DNA of 64,000 bases, taken from the NCBI RefSeq assembly GCF_018294505.1, contig NC_057807.1:142900461-142964460 (forward strand), read 5' to 3'. The DNA is from Triticum aestivum (taxonomy: Eukaryota > Streptophyta > Magnoliopsida > Poales > Poaceae). This document shows positions 59,095-64,000 of this stretch, in pieces. A model generated the notes under the pieces. That model ran no database searches, was not told where the DNA came from, and saw only the letters and a program-made list of their open reading frames with translations. Position 1 is the stretch's first letter; the number at the start of each line of letters is the position of its first letter. Position numbers and translations under genes: made by a program.

Positions 59095-59267
59095 CCATGA
59101 TACGGGCTTCCGAGAGCCCTTGGATCTGAGATTGAACGGTTGCATGGTGTGATTCTAGACCTATGGGTGAATATCCTATCCTGGAGGGTTATTCTGCAAA
59201 TTTTCAGCAACTTAGCATGCGACCGTTTGATCTCAGTTCCAAGGGCTGCCAGCAGCCCGTATCATGG
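59095..59267. mobile_element. Hairpin MITE, 173 bp, about 52-bp terminal inverted repeats
   Basis: CCATGATACGGGCT at 59095 and AGCCCGTATCATGG ending at 59267, with inverted pairing through GCCCTTGG and CTGAGAT to about 59146/59213. It lies 150 bases upstream of the exonuclease-like gene's ATG, so it may be part of its promoter. TSD unclear. Confidence 0.65.
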
Positions 59268-59445
59268 TCGCGCCTACCACGACCGTCGCGTCGCTCGCGC
59301 CCTTGGAGATTTAACACGGCGCGTTAGGCTTCTGATGTTGGCATGTCATACATAGTCATCACTTAGTCACTCATACTACAACAAGGTTGGCTATAAGGTT
59401 GGCTATAAGTGTATTTTTTTACTCCTCTCTATCTCTTTCTTCGTA

Positions 59446-59526
59446 CTCCCTCCGCCCCATAATATAAGAACGTTTTTGACACTAGTGTAGTGCCAAAAAC
59501 GTTCTTATATTATGGGACATAGGGAG
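59446..59526. mobile_element. Stowaway MITE (Tc1/mariner type), 81 bp
   Basis: CTCCCTCCGCCCCATAATAT to ATTATGGGACATAGGGAG, almost fully palindromic, with TA at 59444-59445 and 59527-59528. The length and sequence match the 81-bp Athos-type Triticeae Stowaway as I recall it. The right terminus has ATAGGGAG where GGAGGGAG is usual. Confidence 0.92.
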
Positions 59527-59528
59527 TA

Positions 59529-61084
59529 CTAGTATTTATTGCATTTTCCAAGGAGTGACCTCTTGCAATGAAATGGTGTAGCTAAGTTTGCTTCATTTAA
59601 TTAGCTATAGACTCAAAATTGTCTTTTCACCTAGGTACACGTGCTTAGCACCGTTTCTTCCTTGGGTCACCAAACTAGTCTCTCTCTTCTTGATTAACTT
59701 GCCACATCAGACTTTATGCCTATGTGGCAAGCTTAAGCACCTGTAGGAGCAAGTAAGTACAATAGTGCACTTTACATGGCATTTCTGCATATGTGGAGGA
59801 AAGAGAGGCAAGGAAAAAGTGGAGAAGTGCGCTCTCATGAAAGAGCTAGCCTCTACTACATGGTGGAGCATTGGGAGAGGCACCTGTATGGAGGTTGTCA
59901 GGAATGAGGAGACTCACGCCGGTCATAGAGCCGCAGTTAAAATGATAATGGCAAGTCAAATCACGGGTCCCCACCTGTCCAGCAGTAACTTGCTGTGAAA
60001 TCACACAACCCTACGTTTGCAGCAGCCTACTCCCACGTCTTCTCGCGTCTCTGTCGAACCGACTAGGCGGAACTGCCCCGCCGCCTACTACGCAGGAAAA
60101 GCCCCGCCCTCGACTTTTAAATAGTATACAGTATACTAATTTTGTATCCATGGATTGCGCCCGCGCCATGGAGCAAAGCGTCTAGAAAACGGCGGTACAC
60201 ATGTACAGAGTATACAGCACGCCCGCCGCGTTCGCGTCGCACCCCAAACGGTCGGTCAGTCTGGCACACTGCTCTCCGAATGGAACACGCGTCATATTGC
60301 GTTCACACACACATGTGGGACGGCAATTGAGAACCGACCATAGGCACACTCCCCGACCCTGCTAGTCGGGTGACTTAATAGAAGAGGGAGACGAGCGATA
60401 GTACTAGAGAAGTGTTGTACTACGTTGGTGCCTGGACGATCCCTGCAAGACACGGAAGATCAGTTCGTCCATGCATGTGACAAGACTCCAGTAGACACGC
60501 CTGGATTGGCTATCGTCTACATATCGTGCAGGCTGTGTTGTACATGGCTGTAGTTGTGGTGAGAAATCTAAAAAAAGGTTTCTTGTCATCTCATAAAATT
60601 AGGTGTCATGTGCTTCGGATCACTGCGAGGGTTAAACAGCGACAAATGAGTTGGGCCAGTCATTGGGGGCACATGCACGAACAGTGACTACTCGGCTGCC
60701 ATCTAGGTCAAGCCGGCTATGTTAATTAGGTCAACATAAAATTAGGACATTTACCTTTAATTTGAGCTTTGTTCCTCGTCTAGTTTGTCCGTCGGGATTC
60801 ATGTTGTCTCCTTTGGGCAGTGAGGTTATGATTTCTTGTCATGTGGCATTTTTTCGTGTTATATGTTATAATCTGGTGCTTCAGATCAAAATGACGACAA
60901 CTGCGCCTCTGGGCCACGTGCATGAAGACTTCTCGACAGTCATTGACGAGGTCAAGCCGGCTCCGGTAGACAAAAGAAAACTAAGTACTACTCCACTATA
61001 TGGGCAGGAGCTTCCACGCTTGCTTGCTAGTGTTGCTCTCTTCACACTGTCTCGGCCTCTCCAGATCTAAACACGATAGCGGTG

Positions 61085-61088
<4 letters not shown>
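59529..61088. other. Low-copy spacer
   Basis: Contains the second copy (59948-60210) of the sequence at 57608-57800, then no recognised element. Scattered ORFs (for example 60762-61070, +) have no family resemblance. Confidence 0.4.

Positions 61089-61138
<50 letters not shown>
61089..61138 (+). repeat. (CT)25 microsatellite
   Basis: Pure CT run of 50 bases in a CT-rich, GC-richer stretch (61060-61400) that resembles a plant 5' leader, but no convincing long ORF follows. Confidence 0.95.
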
Positions 61139-61140
<2 letters not shown>

Positions 61141-63196
61141 TCACCACTGGTCACAGATCCAGCCAGATCCTCTGCGCCGGGGAAGGTGAGAAGGTGCAAC
61201 GTTCACGTGGTCGTCCTCGGCGACGGCTCTTACCCACAACTGGGCGCGTCCCGATCAGCCTGCCTTGTCATTCTCTCCCAAGCACCGCTGGCGAGGGAGG
61301 GCCTCCGACCCCTTCTTCCTCGCTGCCGTACTGTGGGCAGATCCGGCCTCCCGCCGCCCACCTAGCGACATCCCGGCGACCATCATGTATAACTTCCTTC
61401 GAAATCGGCCTTGCTCTACTTCCCGAGCTCCTGACATCACTGCATTTGTATCTTTTACTATTTCTCATGCCCCCTCGTAGATAGGATCGATCGGCTATTC
61501 GAAAACCACCTAATTTTTTTATGTTTAAGAGGTAAAACTAGTTCATGCACTCGAATCTAGTACTACTTGGTTCAAACAAAGAAGAAAGGGGGTGGGGGTG
61601 GGGGAGGATTTGTTACCTGAATCTAGGACTTGGTCAAAAGAGGAAATAATGGGGGCGAAAAGTAGCAGAGACTGGCTATCCAATTGGTCTCTAGGTCTAA
61701 TAGGGAAATAAAGGGAAACGTAGTACAAACTCAATATAAACCCGATCTATTGGTTGAAAAAGGAAAGAAAGTGGGGACTGGGGGACAAGTCAACAGAGTA
61801 AGTCCAGCACTAGATTTGCTAGCCTCACACAGTATAAGGTGGCTATATCGAACAAAAATGGGACCAACCCAGATATCTTGTTCTGATGTTTGTTGCCGCG
61901 AGCCACTCTTATGTAATGCCATTGGTAAAATGTAGCAGTCGCACTGTTAAAAGTAAGGACACGTTAAACCATTGTTGTTTTCAATGTAATGCCTCCAGTA
62001 ATATGAATCAATGGCACTTCTTTACATGTCTGCTAAAATTTCCCATTAAGATAAGTTGGTTCTTTTCGTTAGAAATGCAACTGTCCTGGTCCGCCTACTC
62101 TCCCGTGCCCAAAGTAATGTCGTATTTAACGGTTGTCATAGTTAATCCTAATGCCCACACTAATATCTAGCAATGCCACTACTTTAGAAATTGCTACTGT
62201 CCTTGTAGGATTGCCATTCAGATAAGGAACATGCTTCTTTTCATTTGATGCATGTTTCATCACTTGTTAGTCACCCTCCTTTCCACCTTTTTGTGCAAAC
62301 AGAGATATACATTTCACGCTCGATCTTAGTTGAACTACACAAATGATATCCAAATTATAGTTGAGCATTCCAGGAGCTTCACAACCAACCTTGATGTTGC
62401 TCAATTTTATTGCAACTAATTAAGAAGAAGCTCTGTGGGTTTCGTTTTTTGATGGAAATGGAACCGGGGCTGGAGCCCTTTTCTATAAAAAATTGAAGAA
62501 GAAGCTGCTAGCTCATGGGACATTGCTTCATTTTAGGTGAATTGCACCAAAAGGTCCCATGAATTGAATCATCCATGTTGGTGACTGAAAGAGCCAGCTT
62601 CAGCATCCCAGTCTAAGCACCCCCCGCCTCCATCCTTGCGACGCACGGTACACCTCGTTTGCCACCTGCTCGACCCTAGTGTCACTGATAAAATGAAGTA
62701 ATAATACAGTTAAAATAGAGCGAGTGTCATCTCTATCATTTCTTTCCAATGTAGATAAAGAAAGTGCTTCTCTTTGTTAAAGTATGTTTCATCAACTAGT
62801 CCCATTGTTAATGTTTAAGCGTTTCTGCAAACTGGGGTGCTTAATTTTAGTTGATATGTACAAAAATAGAGATTTGAATGTCTCAAGGCGCCTCCTTGTA
62901 GTACCGATGTACACTGATGTTCATCACTGGCAGAAGGTGTATCTGGGAAACTTGGGACAATGTCCAGTAGGAGGCGTACCATATGAGGCGTCGCAGGGCC
63001 CATCTCGCCCTCGCAGCATGGCATACTATGATACTATCGCAATATTTTCTTCTATTTATTTTGTGTGTTTCATCCACTAGTGCCACTATAATGTAATCAT
63101 GCTTTTTCATTATCTATGCAAACAGGGTTATTCAGCTGCATTTTGGTGGAACTGCACAAATGTACGTATGGAACCGACATATATGCAGAGTGCGAG
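61139..63196. other. Low-copy sequence with a degenerate three-copy repeat
   Basis: No intact gene. Related segments start near 62249, 62783 and 63064: each has GTTTCATC.ACT.GT, then about 40-50 bases later GCAAAC, then a TTGAACTACACAAATG-type block. Confidence 0.45.
62433..62490 (+). mobile_element. 58-bp LINE tail insertion
   Basis: Flanked by AATTAAGAAGAAGCT (62418-62432) and AATTGAAGAAGAAGCT (62491-62506), a near-perfect 15-16-bp TSD. The insert ends CTTTTCTATAAAA, an A-rich tail. No inverted repeats. Confidence 0.6.
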
Positions 63197-63328
63197 GTGT
63201 ACCAAGTAAAAATTACCGACACCAACCATGCTGCATGCACGCATTGGCATCCACCACCACCAGTGGGATGTGTGGCACTCTTTGTGGATGGATCTTTCTC
63301 GGCAGCAAATCCTCTAACCAAATACTAG
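63197..63328 (+). pseudogene. RNase H-like (RVT_3-type) domain fragment
   Basis: The open stretch reads HWHPPPPVGCVALFVDGSFS and ends TKY-stop at 63326-63328. W.PPP.G...L.VDGSF is the start of the plant RNase H-like domain found in LINE reverse transcriptases and in many stand-alone plant relatives; the Asp of VDGSF is the first catalytic residue. The remaining catalytic Glu and Asp are absent. It is a relic, and whether from a LINE or a domesticated gene is unknown. Confidence 0.4.
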
Positions 63329-63552
63329 TAGCTTATATTGGCAGTTTTCTGGGGAGTACTCTTTTCTGAAAGAAGCGCCAATCTATTTTTCTTTATTTGT
63401 ACATTGTGTCACAACTTTGACCCAAAGGTCCAGAGCTATTTTAGGGTGATTGGCGTAGTACTCGGAGACTGATTGTAAGCATGATTTTCATTAGCTGTCA
63501 CACTGATTGTAAGCATGAGCAGGTGGAAGATTAGGTTAGTGTGAGGCTTACC

Positions 63553-63924
63553 TTAAACCTTACCGCCGCCGTTGAGGCGAGGCGAGCGTCGAGGGAACCG
63601 TGGAGAACGGTGGGGAAGCGATGTCGCGCCATCCGGCCTCCTCTTGCAGTGGGAGAACGAATACTCTTGTGGCTCCGGCTGGCTCTGCACCCTCATGAAC
63701 GGCACACCATAATCGATTGATTCATTATCCTCTGGGTGCTCGACCTTCAACCTGTACGCCCACCACCTCCGTCTGACTGTCGCCTCGGGCGAATCTGTCT
63801 GCTCCATTGCCCAGAGGAGATACTCGATGAACTCGGAGGACTGCGGCGTGACTGCCGCCGAGGAGTACATGTACATCGCCGCCCTCATCGCCGCCGTCTC
63901 GTTCTTTCGCATACATTGCCACAT
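63553..63924 (-). CDS. Hypothetical protein, 123 aa, possibly part of a longer gene at the window edge
   Basis: Minus-strand ORF beginning MWQCMRKNETAAMRAAMYMY, ending at TAA. Two codons before its ATG is a TAG (63928-63930), and the same frame upstream of that stop is open to the window edge and looks coding-like (AKLKEILSWFDNEWEISRTV). So either the ATG at 63924 is the true start, or a longer gene was cut by TAG as in the coiled-coil gene at 56589. The middle has a Trp/Arg segment (EATVRRRWWAYRLKVEHPED) and the tail is Arg/Pro-rich. I do not recognise the family. Confidence 0.35.
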   Translation of the reverse strand: MWQCMRKNETAAMRAAMYMYSSAAVTPQSSEFIEYLLWAMEQTDSPEATVRRRWWAYRLKVEHPEDNESIDYGVPFMRVQSQPEPQEYSFSHCKRRPDGATSLPHRSPRFPRRSPRLNGGGKV

Positions 63925-64000
63925 GGCCTACACCGTCCTTGAAATCTCCCACTCATTGTCAAACCAACTAAGGATCTCCTTCAACTTGGCTAACTTTGCC

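Noticed and set aside
60762..61070. 102-codon ORF before the CT microsatellite
   Set aside because: No domain, no coding bias I can see, and it ends inside low-complexity sequence.
1..64000. tRNA, rRNA, CRISPR, phage or bacterial operon features
   Set aside because: None seen. The only tRNA-like strings are retrotransposon primer sites, and the repeat types are plant transposons.

Overview
This window looks like a piece of a large Triticeae genome (wheat, Aegilops or a close relative). No database was searched. The assignment rests on repeat families I recognise from memory: Fatima-like, Sabrina/WHAM-like and Tat-like gypsy LTR retrotransposons, CACTA elements starting CACTACAAAAAAA, and an 81-bp Stowaway MITE. 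Element family names are recall-based. Boundaries, target-site duplications (TSDs) and stop codons were read directly from the sequence.

Layout. 1-11516 is a nest. A Fatima-like element (1-2087) sits in the 3' part of a Sabrina-like element (2088-6546). That element sits in a second Fatima-like element (6547-7049), which sits in a CACTA transposon whose terminus is at 11516 and which carries a decayed multi-exon Ptta/En/Spm transposase gene. The CACTA sits in a minus-strand Tat-type gypsy element. The gag of that element is split again by a complete 7.6-kb WHAM-like element (12281-19897, TSD GCCGG); its 5' LTR is 20394-21325. It in turn interrupts the LTR of an Athila-type element (21326-25820). 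A second minus-strand Tat-type element starts at 25821. A complete plus-strand Tat-type element lies at 27990-36955 (TSD ATTTT), carries a WHAM-like solo LTR inside its 5' LTR, and holds a long coding remnant antisense to its LTRs. 36956-38007 holds a broken FAR1-type domain. 38008-42230 is a CACTA end rich in tandem repeats. 42340-44031 is a minus-strand F-box/LRR/FBD pseudogene. 45377-53230 is a CACTA element of the same terminal family as the first, carrying serially duplicated exons. 53271-55805 is a long inverted-repeat transposon with three MITEs inside it.

55806-64000 is the low-copy, gene-like end. It holds a coiled-coil gene with a visible TATA box but three in-frame TAG codons and one frameshift, a DEDDy exonuclease-like gene with one frameshift, several MITEs, a CT microsatellite, degenerate triplicated sequence, an RNase H-like fragment and a 124-codon ORF at the right edge.

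I find no gene that is clearly intact and cellular. The main value lies in the readable insertion history, the antisense gene in the Tat-type elements, the modular exon duplications in the CACTA, and the two nearly intact low-copy genes at the right. I see no tRNA, rRNA or CRISPR.
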